From assembly GCA_028622995.1 (NCBI GenBank), contig JAJQJQ010000010.1:1426001-1490000 (forward strand): DNA of 64,000 bases, given 5' to 3'. Every line of letters starts with the position of its first letter. Position 1 is the first letter of the stretch. Below, piece after piece: positions 36,356 to 48,376 of this stretch. Position numbers and translations under genes: made by a program. The stretch is from Panagrolaimus kolymaensis (lineage: Eukaryota > Nematoda > Chromadorea > Rhabditida > Panagrolaimidae). A model generated the notes under the pieces. That model was not told the origin of the DNA and did not search any database. It was given only the letters and a program-made list of their open reading frames with translations.

Positions 36356-39300
36356 TTATTTTTTCGTAGATGATGGGTTTACTGTATTATTAGAATTATT
36401 AACTTGAAAAGATGAGGTAGTAGTAGTAGATGGAGGTAAAGTTGGTGGCAGCTGCATGGAATGTGTATTTGCAAGATAAGCCAATTGTAATAAATAATTA
36501 TTTTGTTGATCAAAAAAAAAATTTTCGTTTGCATTGAAAACATTTAAAAATGGATTTTTATTTTGTGCATCCAACGTTGGATCCAAGATTGGCTGAAATT
36601 GAGGCAAATAAGGTCCAGGAAAGAAAGCTCCAGTGCCAGCGATGGGAAAATTGCTGGCATATATATCATCCAAAAAGCTGTCATCATCGCTATCACTTAA
36701 AGAATGGAATTCAGAATCGCGAGAAATAGTTTTCTTTAAAACTGCTGAAATTTTAAATATGTATTTGCATCATATTTTTTACTCTTAAAAATTGTATACC
36801 TGTGTATTTATTTTTGAATCTTTCAACTAATTTTTTGAGTTTGCTTAATTCTAACAAATGGACTCTTAACATGTAAATAACATCAAATACCAGCTGATTT
36901 ATTTCTTTATTTTGACCATTTATGATATCCTGATTTGTTTTCGCTTTTAATTCATGGATCAACTGAAATTTTTCTTTTAAATTTTTAATGTAAAATTTGT
37001 GATTTCTTATAAAAAAATAAACATATTTTCTTTTTCAAATTCTTAAAAAACTTTCTACAAAATTGTAAAGTTTGCAAAAAGACTTAAATAAATAAGAAAG
37101 AATGAATTATGAATTTAATCTTTGTATGTTTCTCATTGTTTGAAACAAACTTGCTTACTTAAAGATTACTTACTACTTCCGGACGACGATAATAATGCTT
37201 GCTATAATTATTTTCACACGCAGAAAGTAAATCAAACAAACAATAAAAAAATCATGAGTCTTTTTCTTGTCCATTTCATTTTTTATGAAGCAAAAAAATT
37301 TGAGTTTGGTCAATAAAAAAGTTACAAATTTGTTGTCCGTCGTTTTTTTTTATTGTCCATCCACCAGCGATGATGACAAAATCTTCATCGATAACGGAAT
37401 GAGAATGCATTGTCTTTATGGACGACGGTGGACATCCATGAGGACCATGATTCGATTTTTTTTAAACATTATGCTTTAATAAGAAAAAGAAAAAGAATAT
37501 GCGCACAAGAAAAAAGAGGAGGTATATTGCTTAATCGTCATTTTTTGCTGCTCAATCTGAATCGGGACGAGGACAACACATATTCATAAAGAGCTACTTT
37601 GCAAATTTATTATTATTATTGAGGAAACTGCCCCTTGAATGAAGAAGTACCTATATATGATTACGGAACCTGATAGCTTTTCTTTGGATTGTTTCTAAAT
37701 CTTCTTGAAAAATTGAAAGTTAACCCCTATTCATTTTTTTCTTTCAAAGGTGATACCTGTTATTTTTATTGCATTCATATTTTCTTAAATCTCATGACTT
37801 CAATATTATTTTCATTATTTTTGGCGACTTTTACGGTAATGTTTTTTTATTTGCTTTCACGCAATTGAAAAATTTTTATTACTTTTTTCTTTTCGTTTGT
37901 GCTTTATTTTTGCCAAAAAAAAGGAAAATTAACGAAAAGAATTTCTTTCAATGATTAATGGATATTATTCCATTTCTTTTCACCTAGTTTTTATCGCCAT
38001 TAAACCATCAAAAATCATGTTTAAAGTGATTTTTGAAATTTTAAATAAGGTCAAATGAATCGAGAGAAGAAGAAAAAAATGTCTTTAACGCTAATGTTAA
38101 TAGTCTTTTGTCTTTGGAAAAAGAAAATGTTCTATTTAATTTATTTATTTTGGGGTCTAAAAAATCTTGCGCAAAAAAGGCTTTCAAACAATAAAGTTTC
38201 ATTTCATCGGGAAAATAATAAAACTTGCTTGATTGAAACTTTGAAGATATCGAACAAAGACAATTAGAAATTGAGAAGGAAAAAATTCTACTGCATTTTT
38301 TAATTAATACTAGGAACAAAAAAATCTTCCAACTATTTTAAGAGTAATAATTTCGTTAAAATTAACTAAAATTGATTTTTAGCTGAATTTGTTTTGTAAT
38401 GCAGAAAAATGTTGCAAATTCTATCTTTCGCCACCAGCTTCAACGGTTGTGGTCCAAATGAAAAATCGCATTATTGGTTCAGTTCCTCATCATTCATTTC
38501 AAAACCAATATAGGTAAAAAATAAAAATAAAACAGCTTAATGTCTACGTACAAAGGCTAATAAAAGATTATTTATAGCAGCACGTCTCACATTGTACCCC
38601 AACCGCCTCCATTAAGTAATTATTTCTTTTATCAACCAAATGGAAACACAAATGTAGCACAAAATGCTTATGAAAACACAATTTATAATTCAAATCAAGG
38701 GCAACAGCCTCATTACGTAACTGCAGTTTATCCACAAAGCTATTATCAATTGCCTGGATATTTGCCTCCTCAAACACAACCAATAGTGGTTGCACAAAAC
38801 GGAAGCCAACGCTCAAATCCTGAAACCGCATATTACGTATCTTCTGCTTATTTCGCGCCATCTCCAAATGAGAATAGGAGTATTGAACAAAATCAAAATA
38901 ATCATCCTCAACAAGTCCAATCACAAGAAGCTTTTATTCAATCATCATTAGAATACATAGTTTCAAATGAAAATAATGCAGCCCAAAGTGTTCCACATAT
39001 TTCATTCAAGCAAACAGGAGTGTCACCTGTAACTGATACTTCTATTACAGCTTCTGAACAAAATCTTTCCACAACAAGGGAAAACATACAGATACAAAAA
39101 GATGATACATCAAATAATGAACATCCAGCTAACATTTCTCATTCTTCAACATACACAACGGAAAAGGCAACTATAACAACGCCTAGTAGCACCTATCATT
39201 TAGCTAATCCTTCTACTTCTGACTTGCAAATAACAGATAATCGATCGCCCACACCGACACCTCATCAGACAATCGTTGGAGGCTCTCCTCAAACTATAGG

Positions 39301-40378
39301 ATATCCAAGTATTAGTTACACCAAAACATCCTCGATACCAACCAATAGCGTTGCTTCCTCAAGTTTAAGTAGCAATACACCTGGTCAAAAACTTGTTCAA
39401 AATAGCGATACAATTCCAGTCAGCCATACACAGTCATCAAATACACAACCAACTATTATGCCAAATATCCACAATGTTATTCAAAATCACCGAATACAAA
39501 CGAATAAAGCGAATATCGACAACGAAGCTCCTTTTACCACTACGACAAACGCTCCTTCGAAAACGATTCCATCTTCACCAACACCCTCCATTGACAAGTC
39601 TTCCATTACCCATTCAAACATGGCAGCAAATTCAGCGGCTGCTTCTGTTAGTCAAACCCCTATGCATCAACAAGGAGTCGAAACAACCAAACCAACTTCA
39701 TCGATAACTACTAAACCTAACGAAAGAACAAATCCTCCACCAAATTCGTCGACTGCTAAAAGTCATATTTCAATTCCTTCAACAACTCACGCGAATCCCT
39801 CTAATAAAGCCCAAATTAATCCTGACGGTAACTTACGTTTATTTCTTTAGCAGTAAAAACTTTTTAAAAATTTAGCTCAAAGATATGAAGATCGCCAATA
39901 TGATCAAAGCAGTGCAAATATATTCAAACTAACAAGTAAGTTATTTTACCAAAAAGGTCTATGAATAAGGAAGAATTCCAGATTTCTTATTTTTACTATC
40001 TACTGCATCGCTTTATATGATCAATGCATTCCTATGAACCTCATAATTTTCTTAAAGCCATATTTTCTTCGCTTGCATGAGCATGTTGTACAAATTTTGA
40101 ATAAAAAATTAACAAACCTTAAACATGTCTTCAACTTGAAATGAAGCAACATCATCTAGATTATTTGTAACATTTTCACATTTTGTTTGTAACAGCTAAA
40201 ATTTAACGGTAAAAAATATTGAAAAATATATAATTTATTAGGGCAAGAATTTGAAGAAAAAATCTTTGTAAATTTGAAAAAATGCAAGTTAGAAAAAAAG
40301 TTCTAATACCTCGATAACAGGAAATAAATAATGATTTTTAATTTGATTTTGAATTTTGAGGCTTTCAGCTTCATCCAT
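36356..40378 (-). CDS. MEIS/PKNOX N-terminal-domain protein lacking a homeodomain
   Basis: Four exons, 40378-40310, 40195-40118, 36962-36800 and 36744-36356, encode 232 residues. The start reads MDEAESLKIQNQIKNHYLFP; IKNH.LFP followed by LLQTKCE matches the opening of the MEIS/PREP PBX-interaction domain (KNHPLFP...LFEKCE). Exon 3 reads INQLVFDVIYMLRVHLLELS, matching the second half of that domain (QAIQVLRFHLLELEK). After it come a Ser/Asp-rich stretch (SDSDDDSF) and a Pro/Asn/Thr-rich tail ending NNSNNTVNPSSTKK and a stop. No homeodomain (WF.N.RR) is seen downstream on this strand. Homeodomain-less MEIS isoforms are known in animals to act with PBX through this domain; a similar role is inferred. 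Its second intron contains an antisense gene. Confidence 0.75.
38458..39964 (+). CDS. Gln/Asn/Pro/Ser/Thr-rich disordered protein, antisense within the MEIS-gene intron
   Basis: I do not recognise the family. An exon open from its acceptor at 38383 contains an in-frame ATG at 38458 (MKNRIIGSVPHHSF) and ends CAATATAG|GTAAAA at 38513. A second exon, 38578-39827, has 416 codons. A third starts at 39876 and reads AQRYEDRQYDQSSANIF to a stop at 39964, or could splice onward at ACAA|GTAAGT. The N-terminal part is rich in Tyr, Gln and Pro (YYQLPGYLPPQTQP). The rest is Ser/Thr/Asn/Pro low complexity with no cysteine cluster, TM or known domain. Long frame openness with clean phase-consistent splice sites supports coding. 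The start and the 3' end are uncertain. If exon 2 is not spliced it stops at 39850. Confidence 0.55.
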
Positions 40379-41565
40379 TATAAATAAAGTAAAGAACAAT
40401 AATAAATAAATAAAATTGATAAATGTCGAGAGAAAAGAAAAATAAATCTTTCACAAAAGCAATTTCTACTGCCAAAGTTCACAACTATCGTCGAGTGTCG
40501 GTAAAAATTTTAATGAAAAGAAGAAAAATATGTACAGCAATTAACAAGCAATAAAGTAACTTCACTCGACGTGCATAAAAATGATACAACGACGATGCTT
40601 GGTTTGGTCGTTAATGAAAATGAAGATGCTGATGTTTAAAAATCTTAAAAAAAGATACAAAATAAATTTTAATTATTTTTTTTTGATTAAAAGCGCAAAA
40701 ATAAATTTAAGGAGACTTTTTAAAAGATTTCAAAAAATTAAAAAAGAAAACAACGCGCTTTTTGTCTTGATGAAACAAGGTTAGTGGTAATAACAACATC
40801 ATTCATTTAAATGATGAAAAAGAATATTTACTGCTGTTGTTTAAGGGAGTGATAAAAAGAAATATATATAAGGCGATGATAACATTTGACAGAAGCGCTA
40901 TGATCCTCTTTTTTTGAGGACAAACAACTTTTCAATCAAATAAGGAAAAGAAAAAAGCCATAATTCAATTTCTTCATTCGTCAAAAAAAGTTAGACTTTA
41001 CACACATTAAAACATGTTTTTACAAAAAAAGTGATAAGGACACTCAAAATGTCAAACATAATTCGGCATAATTTAAAAGTAAAAAAGAAAGAATTCTAAA
41101 AAAACGCCGAACCCCTTCGTTTATATATTTTTTTTAATTAAAGGCAAAAAATACTCCCGTTTTTATGTCTTCGACGATAGAAAGATACAGAAAGATTGTC
41201 GCAAGATTAAAGAACAACAGGCGCCAAAAACTCATAAAAGTGGTTAAACAGAGCCTCGTTCTTCTTCTCTTCTATCTTGTAGGAAGCGAGAATCAGGGCG
41301 CTAATTTTTATTTTGAAGAAAGAAGGCAACTAAAACTAACTAACTAAAAGGAGTGCCGCTCACATCAACAGCAACAAAAAAAGTTTTTATGACCAATCGT
41401 GAAAGCAATCATTCTTTTTCGCCACCTCATTTTTTTCTTCTTCTGTGTTTGTTGTTAAATATGACACTAGATGATATATAACTTTGTCAAAAATAAAATA
41501 AATTGCTTTTTTTTCTTGAATGATAAACAACAAAATTAAGAAACTAAAGAATTTTTTGCTTTGCT
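40379..41565. other. Spacer between MEIS-domain gene and fucosyltransferase
   Basis: About 1.2 kb of A/T-rich DNA holding the promoter of the MEIS-domain gene and the fucosyltransferase 3' end. A 60-codon ORF at 41165-41347 has no homology that I recognise and is probably chance. Confidence 0.4.
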
Positions 41566-43188
41566 TTATTGATGACGATTTGATTCGTTCCACAAATTTT
41601 TGGCAAGGACATAATTGCAAGTTTTGGATTGCCACCAATTTTGGAGATCATTGTAAACTTTTGGAGGCGCATGATTGGCCATACTGCAAAGTCTGTCGAA
41701 AATATTAAAATCCACAGGAGTGTAAGTTTGCTTCCATTCAAAATACTTTAAATATTCTGCTTCATCGTTATCCAACTTTTTCAAGTACCTAGAAATTTTA
41801 TTATTTTAGAGTAAAAAGCATTAAAAAATTTACTCAGCAAGTTTTTCAGCACTTATAAAATTGCCAAAATAAATATATGAATGCGGTGGCAGCAATTTCT
41901 CATAATCTTCTTTTCGAGCGCCATAAACTATTGGTATCAAATCATATCTAAAAACCAACGTTGAGAAGAAGATCCACGAAAGTTTTTTATTATAACTTAC
42001 TTGAAAGCATTAGTAAAAACCTTTTCAGTAATGTATTCTTCGCAATTAGAATTTTCAAAAGCTAAATAATAGCGATATTTGAAATTTAGAAGCTGATTTA
42101 ATTCTTGGGCAGAAACTCTTTTGTCTCCACACTTTCCATAAATATCCACTTTATAAAAATCGCCTAGTTGTTGAGCCAATTCTTTTCTGGCATTAGAAGT
42201 CCAACAATTTGAAGCAACCCAAATGGCTGATGCTGGTTTTTCTGAAAGGTTTAGTTATTAGACAAATTTATATTTTTAACAAATACTTGTAGATATCTCT
42301 TTTATTTCTTTCGTCTTGTTTTCACCCTTGATAAATCCACCATATCTCGTGATAACATCTGAATCACTTCGATATGAAGCAGTATAATTTATCTAAATAT
42401 TACTAAATAAAAACCAATATTTTTATTAAAAAAAATTATACCAATCCATTGAAAAATGAAACATTTTTGCTATTTCCTTCACTTTCAAGAAATTGCATAA
42501 CCCAAATTTGCTTCGATGACCTTTCAAATATTTGGAATGATGCATGAGCTCCCATGCTACTAATTAATACAACATCGGCAGACGAAGCTTCTGAATAATT
42601 ATTTGTTATTTCTGCATTACAATAATTACCATAATAGGTTTTAGGCTTTTTAACAAAATCAGGAGCATAAATGGTTACTGGTATACCCTAAAAAAAATTT
42701 TTTTATGTAAAAATAAAAATAGAGAAGTTTAAAAAATTACAGTATAATCAAAGTTTTTGAAAGCAAATATCCTTTCATCGATGTTATTTTTATTACAATC
42801 TGAAACTAATTTTTCTGAATCCACAGGGGATTTACTGTAATCCACAGCAAAATACGGGCATGTTGAGAAGTGGCGCCTTGAACGAAATAGCCCTCTTTGA
42901 ACAAAAGACATTTCAGGGAGGTTACGATACAAAGGCCAACGAATATCTGGAGCAGGTATTGGTGCATCGTGAGATGATTCACTTTGATGATTTTCAGCTT
43001 TCCTTTTAATTTGGCATGAAAAATCGCAATGCACTATCCAAACCTAAACAAACTATTAGGTAACTAGAAAATTAACATAAATAACTTACGACAACAATAG
43101 CTACACAGAAAATAATCAGAAGAACAAAGAGTATTATAAGATTTCGCCATATGGCTGGTTGATGAAGTCGATTCCTATCGGATGGCAT
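41566..43188 (-). CDS. Alpha-1,3-fucosyltransferase (GT10)
   Basis: Golgi type II membrane enzyme that transfers fucose from GDP-fucose to N-glycan or Lewis-type acceptors. Exons 43188-43090, 43043-42741, 42687-42442, 42392-42287, 42241-42001, 41947-41834 and 41788-41566 give 443 residues. A short basic cytoplasmic tail (MPSDRNRLHQPAIWRN) is followed by the signal anchor (LIILFVLLIIFCVAIVVVWI) and a stem. The conserved GT10 donor-binding motif is FKYRYYLAFENSNC, then EEYITEKVFTNAFKYDLIPIVYG (residues about 305-340). Upstream, IWVMQFLESEGNS and RYGGFI also fit the family. The length is typical. The chain runs through the usual C-terminal Cys-containing region (DRLCSMANHAPP, SKTCNYV). Acceptor specificity cannot be told from sequence alone. 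Confidence 0.93.
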
Positions 43189-44676
43189 TGAAGTCTGATT
43201 TGTGAGAAGTGTTTTAACTCTAAAAGCTATTGTTACCTAAGGTTTAATCATAGAAACCTATCAACTTTTGATAGTTTAAATTTATATAGTCAAAAAAGAA
43301 GAAAAATGAATGTAAAGTAAAAATCCAGTATCAATGGTATTATTTAAGAAAAAATAAATTTGGCAATGTTAAAAACAAAAAAATGAAAGGTGAGAAGAGG
43401 AATTTTTATATGAAATCCATAAAATCTGAAATTCTGAGTGATAATTGTTAGCTTCAACACCTTTAATTAAAAAATGTTAGGAAATAAAACAAAAAAGTGG
43501 TAATCAAATGAAAGCCAAAGTAACGTGCTTTTTCAAAAAAAAAAAGACTTACATTGGGTTTTTCATTTTTCTTTAACCTTGTCTAACATAAAAATATTTT
43601 TAAATATTCTTATTAAAACATATTAATGCATTTTGGCGATCAGCAAATTTAATGACGATTTAAGGTCACAGTTAGTTTAAGTAGTGCAGCATAAACGAAA
43701 CAACTGCTACAAATCAAAGAAATATCAAATTTGACCCTAGCAAGGTGTGTCTGGAAAAATCTTTTTACATTTTAACAAACTAAAAATAATTTTCAAATCA
43801 ACTCTTCTTGACCTATACATTCAAAAATAGATTTTAAGTCTCGTTTATATTTAAAAAAAATTTATATATAAAATTTTTGCAACATCATCATAAAGCCTTA
43901 AGTGTAAATAGCTTAAATTTATCTATTTTCAATATGACTTGTCTTACTATTATAATTCATTAATTGAAGATAATTACTCAAATTCTTCTTCCATTTTTGC
44001 TTTAAAGATGTTTAAATGTTCATATATCTCAAAATGAACTTCCTTTTGTTTTTCTTGATTGTCATAATTCTTTTGCACAATTTTTTAACTTTTAATTGCA
44101 AATTTAAGAAAGTTTGTATATTCATTGCTCATTTATTTTTTATATATATTTTTAAAAAAGCGCAACAATAATTAATTTTTTGTGTGACAGTGAAGGGGAT
44201 ATACAAAAATAATAAAGGTGTGGAGAAAAATAAAAGATTTACAACAAAAAGAATTATAGATTTTATAAAAAAGTTTAAAATGGCAAAAGTGTTACATAAA
44301 AATCTCCTTTGGGTGCCAATTTTTTATTGGTTGTAAAATTTTACAAATAAAATAGAAAATTAAAATAGTTTACTTCTTTCTAATAAACTTTATGGCGAAG
44401 AAATAATAAGCTAATTAGCAGGAAAAAAATTTAATACAAAAATTTTTGAATGTTGCGGTATTTAATTAAAGCATTTTTTAATGAAGAAAAATAAAAAAGA
44501 AAATATGAAAAACTGGAATGGAGCATTTTAACTGAGTTTTAAAAACAAACAGTTGGTTGATTAGATTAAAATAATTTTGTTAGTTTAAAAAAAATATTAA
44601 AAATCATAAAATAAAAATAATAAGCCATTCTGCCAGCATTTTACATTAGCCTGGTTGTATTTAGGTTGGCGATGGA
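43189..44676. other. Intergenic DNA upstream of the fucosyltransferase
   Basis: About 1.5 kb of AT-rich sequence without coding potential on either strand that I can support. The fucosyltransferase promoter and the 3' end of the G-gamma gene must lie here. Confidence 0.4.
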
Positions 44677-44924
44677 TTAGAGAATGTCACATTTGGATTT
44701 TTCTGCCCATGGATTGATTCGTTTATCCACAGGATTTACAAGAGGATCTTGTTCTTGTTGGCTTTCAATATATCGTTTCATTCTACAAAATATAAAAGTT
44801 AAGAAATATTTTCTGAAATAAAAGAATAAACTTACTCAGCAGCCGAAGCAGATATGGGCGATCGCTGAATATTAAGCTGATGGCGTAAGCTATCGACACT
44901 GCGTTGCATATCAGTTTTATCCAT
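44677..44924 (-). CDS. gpc-2: Heterotrimeric G-protein gamma subunit, GPC-2-like
   Basis: A 64-residue protein from two exons, 44924-44836 and 44782-44677. It reads MDKTDMQRSVDSLRHQLNIQ, then a helix-rich middle, then NPVDKRINPWAEKSKCDIL. DPLVNP and NPWAEKSKC are hallmark G-gamma motifs. The C-terminal CDIL is a CaaX box whose final Leu predicts geranylgeranylation. It would bind G-beta at the plasma membrane and support G-alpha signalling. The start ATG is the only one upstream in frame and the length is normal for the family. The close match to nematode GPC-2 is from memory of the family, so the symbol is given with moderate confidence. Confidence 0.9.
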
Positions 44925-47900
44925 TTTTGTATTGTTTTATAATTTAATTTTTAATAATAATATAAAATAAGTTTTTTAATTTCTAAAGCACAGAATTTTA
45001 CTTTTTTTTAATATTATCCCAAGAGCAGCTGAAAAAATTTTTGTTTCAAAATAATTAATTGTCAGCTGCTCGAAAAAATTTAATTGTTTTAAAAAACGTT
45101 AATAACTGAACCTAAGTTTCGCGCACGCGTGACCAAAGGCAATTATATTATTTAAAAAAAGAGACTTTGATACCATCAAAGTAGCTTAAACCAGACACCT
45201 GATAGAGTATATCCCCATTTTACTTTTTCGTTTTTTAATTTTAAAGTCTAAATTTGAAACAAACTTAAATCATGCAAAGAAAGAAAGACATTTCAAACCT
45301 AAAAGACAAAATAAGTTTTTTTAAACGAAAATTCAATTTCCTATTATCCTAAAATAGTATGTGTTTAAGATTGCTTTTTTTGTTGCCGGATACGATATAA
45401 CAATGGCAAACATTATCTTTTCAAAAAAGTTTTCTTTATAAAAAAATCTAAGACCAAATATGATATTTAAAAAATGAGGTCATAAAAAGATTAAAATAGA
45501 AAGACTTTTTTTTCGAAACTACGTTGAAATAACAAAAAAAATAAAGTAAAAAAAGAAAAGAAGTTCTAATAAATAAAAAAATATATCGCATGGGAATTCA
45601 TTTTTACTTTTAAATTAACCTAACTGACTGTTAGTGTTTGAAAGTGTACTATTTTTGAATAAAATGGAAAATGCATATAGCAGAAACAGGTAATTATAAG
45701 ACATCAATGATGTCAATAAAAAAAAAGGGGCAAGAAATAAAAAGGACAAACGTTAAAATATGAAATCATCATCATCATCAAAAAATATGTCTCATTTTCT
45801 TTCAAAAGCTTCTTATTTTTTTCTATCTCTTAAAAATGGTGTGACGCTGCTTTTTTCTCATAACAAAAAAAGTAATAATTGACACAATTGTTGTTTAAAA
45901 AAAAGGACAAAAGTATGCAACGTCTCAACAAAATAGAGACAAACTGCTGCAAATAAAAAAGACAGATAAAGTAATTTTTCACAAAATAAAAGTATTGTCT
46001 TCAAAATAGACAAAATTATTTAGATCTAAACCTAAAAGTTTATTTTTAAAAGAGAAAATCGCTTTTTTTTTCTTTTGGCTATCTCCTATTTTTATTTTTT
46101 CGTTCAGTTTTTAGCTATAAGCCTTAGCTAAAAAGCCCGAGGAAGCAATGCATGCAAAATCGATTTGCAAGACTCGTCTTTTTTCAATTCGATGTTGTCG
46201 GCTAAAAAAAGGAAGGAAAAAAAGAAGAGGAGGAGGACACACAAGGGCAGAAGAGCGGCAACGCACATCGCATTTATTTTTTTGATGCTCGACTTTGGGC
46301 TCTCTTTCTTTCATCTATATTTTTCCTTTTCTTTCTTTTCTTCCGGGGAGCTTTTTGAGCTACTCTCTTCGAACACAACCACCCGAAAGTGGAAATAGCT
46401 CTCAGTGGCAACGAAACGATAATATATAGACTAAAAAAATAACGACGACTACGACCGCTACCGAGCAAGCTTGTCGTCTCCCCAAGCCAATAGTGGTGGT
46501 GGTGGAAATATAGTCGAGAGGCAACAGAACAACAACCAAAGAAACAACATACATCCTGAAACATACTGCCACCGCCACTTGCAGCTGCTGGCTGTTGCCA
46601 ACTTTATATTTTTTTTTGCAACGGATTAGCCAAAAGAGTTTTTAAGAAAAATAAATTGAAAAATAGACCTAATAGATTTTTTGTAAAAGAAATTTGGAAT
46701 ACAGTCGTTTTCCTTTTCGCTTTATTTCTTTATTTTCTCTATTATTTTGGGAACAAAGAACACAATATTTTTTATAATGAGTCCTTTTTTGTTGGTAAAA
46801 AAATAATAAAATTCCCATAAAAAATATAAGCAACTAATTTTGGAGAATTTTTTTAGAAACTAGCATAAACAGTAATTATTTTTTTCTCCAAAAAAACAGT
46901 TTTTAAAAACTCAAAGCTAAAAAATAAAGATGGGGGTTAGTAACATCAGTTGTTATTGGGTCTGCTTTCTTCAACGATGAAGAAAATGAAAACGAATATA
47001 TCGCGCAAAAGCACTTTAAATTGAATATGAGAAATTCGATAGAGGAAAAGGAAACAATGTGTGGAGGAAAAAAAGAAAGATGGTAGAAAGAAGAAAAAAG
47101 AAATTGCATTTTGTTCATTATTTTCACTTTGCAACGTTTTTTCTTACTTATCTTCTTCCTTCGTATGCTTGAGATGGCAGAAAGAAAGAAAAAAGAAAAG
47201 CATTTATTTTGTTCTTTTGAAGTTTTTTTATAGCTTTGTGTTTTCTGGTTTGTTTATAATAAAAATTTGGTAATAAAAATTTAGGGATTTTATTGAACGG
47301 TTTCTTCATTCATTAATTTTGTTTAAATTGCAATTTATACTTTTATTTTATTGTTTTGATCAAACAAAAAAAATACAACCATTATGTAACCGCATCGAAT
47401 GAAAATAAAAATTCCTGATATACGCGAGAAAGGGAGAGAATCAGAAGAGAAAAAAATACATTGATTAAAGCATTAAAGAAAGAGAAAAAGAAAGAAGTAA
47501 AAAATAGAGAGAGAGCATGAAAATGGTGGATGAATTCAGTAGAAGGCATTAAGACGACGACGACGTCTATCGCCGATATGCGAATCTGGGTCGAATTTAG
47601 CGATTTGCTAGTGTAAAATTATTTTCTTGCGCGGCTTTGTATTTAGCCTGCCGACACACTCCGCTATTTAACCCCTAAGGGCGTCGTCGTTCAACAGCAC
47701 CAACATTCAGATGTGAGAGAAAAAGAAAAAGAGAGAAAGTCCATGATCAACGGAAGCCCTTTCTTATGAAGGAAGAATAAACGGGATGAAAAAAAAGAAT
47801 AGAGATTCATGCATTCTTTTTTTCCTTTTTCTTGATTCTTATACGTCTTTGATTCATTTAGTTTAACGACGACAATGGATATTGAAAAAATCGAAAATCT

Positions 47901-48365
47901 GAAAAAAAAAATTTGGAAATTTGTCGTCCTCTGCGGAAGAAGAAAGTGCATACTCGGCTTTATGATGGAATCTGTTTGATTTCGATCCAACTCCTGAAAA
48001 AAAAAAGAGACGTAAAGGCGGCGCTGAGATTTCATATAGAAGTTTACCCCTTTTTATGATCAAAAAAATGCGCGATACCACAGCTGAAATTTGAAATTTA
48101 GAAGGATAACTTTTTTTTTGCTCTCACAAATTTGTTTGCTTTTTTTCATTATTTACAAATCATTTATTTATTAATGATTATCCATCAGACCGTGTCTTAT
48201 CCGAAACCTCAATTAACAAATAGCAACAATGTTGTTTCCAATCCTGTTTGGATCCGTTTCTTTTGTTCAGAAAAGTGTTTTTTGTTTGCGCGAAAAAGTC
48301 AATTTCTTTTTTTCCTTTTCCTTTTTGTATTCTAACTTTTAATAAGTCCACATTTTGTTTTCCAG
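44925..48365. other. Long intergenic region upstream of acn-1
   Basis: About 3.4 kb between the divergent G-gamma (minus) and ACN-1-like (plus) genes, so it probably carries both promoters. It holds GAC/GTC triplet clusters near 46441 and 47550, purine-rich GAAAGAGAGAA tracts near 47440-47520, and no supported exon. A 3' splice acceptor (TTTTCCAG) ends at 48365. Confidence 0.45.
48354..48365 (+). promoter_or_regulatory. Candidate 5' acceptor (trans-splice or 5' UTR intron) for the ACN-1-like gene
   Basis: TTTGTTTTCCAG lies 11 nt before the start ATG at 48377. In nematodes such an acceptor with no upstream coding exon commonly receives a spliced leader; a 5' UTR intron would look the same. 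Confidence 0.45.
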
Positions 48366-48376
48366 ATAAAGGCAAT

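Noticed and set aside
41165..41347. 60-codon ORF starting MSSTIERYRKIVARLK
   Set aside because: Short, no recognised domain, no splice context; AT-rich chance ORF is likely.
46165..46398. Lys/Arg-rich ORF in the acn-1 upstream region
   Set aside because: Purine-rich low-complexity translation with no start context or family resemblance.
48132..48335. Signal-peptide-like ORF just upstream of the ACN-1-like gene
   Set aside because: It has no ATG at its first codon and no donor that joins the downstream exons in frame; the ATG at 48377 after a good acceptor explains the gene better.
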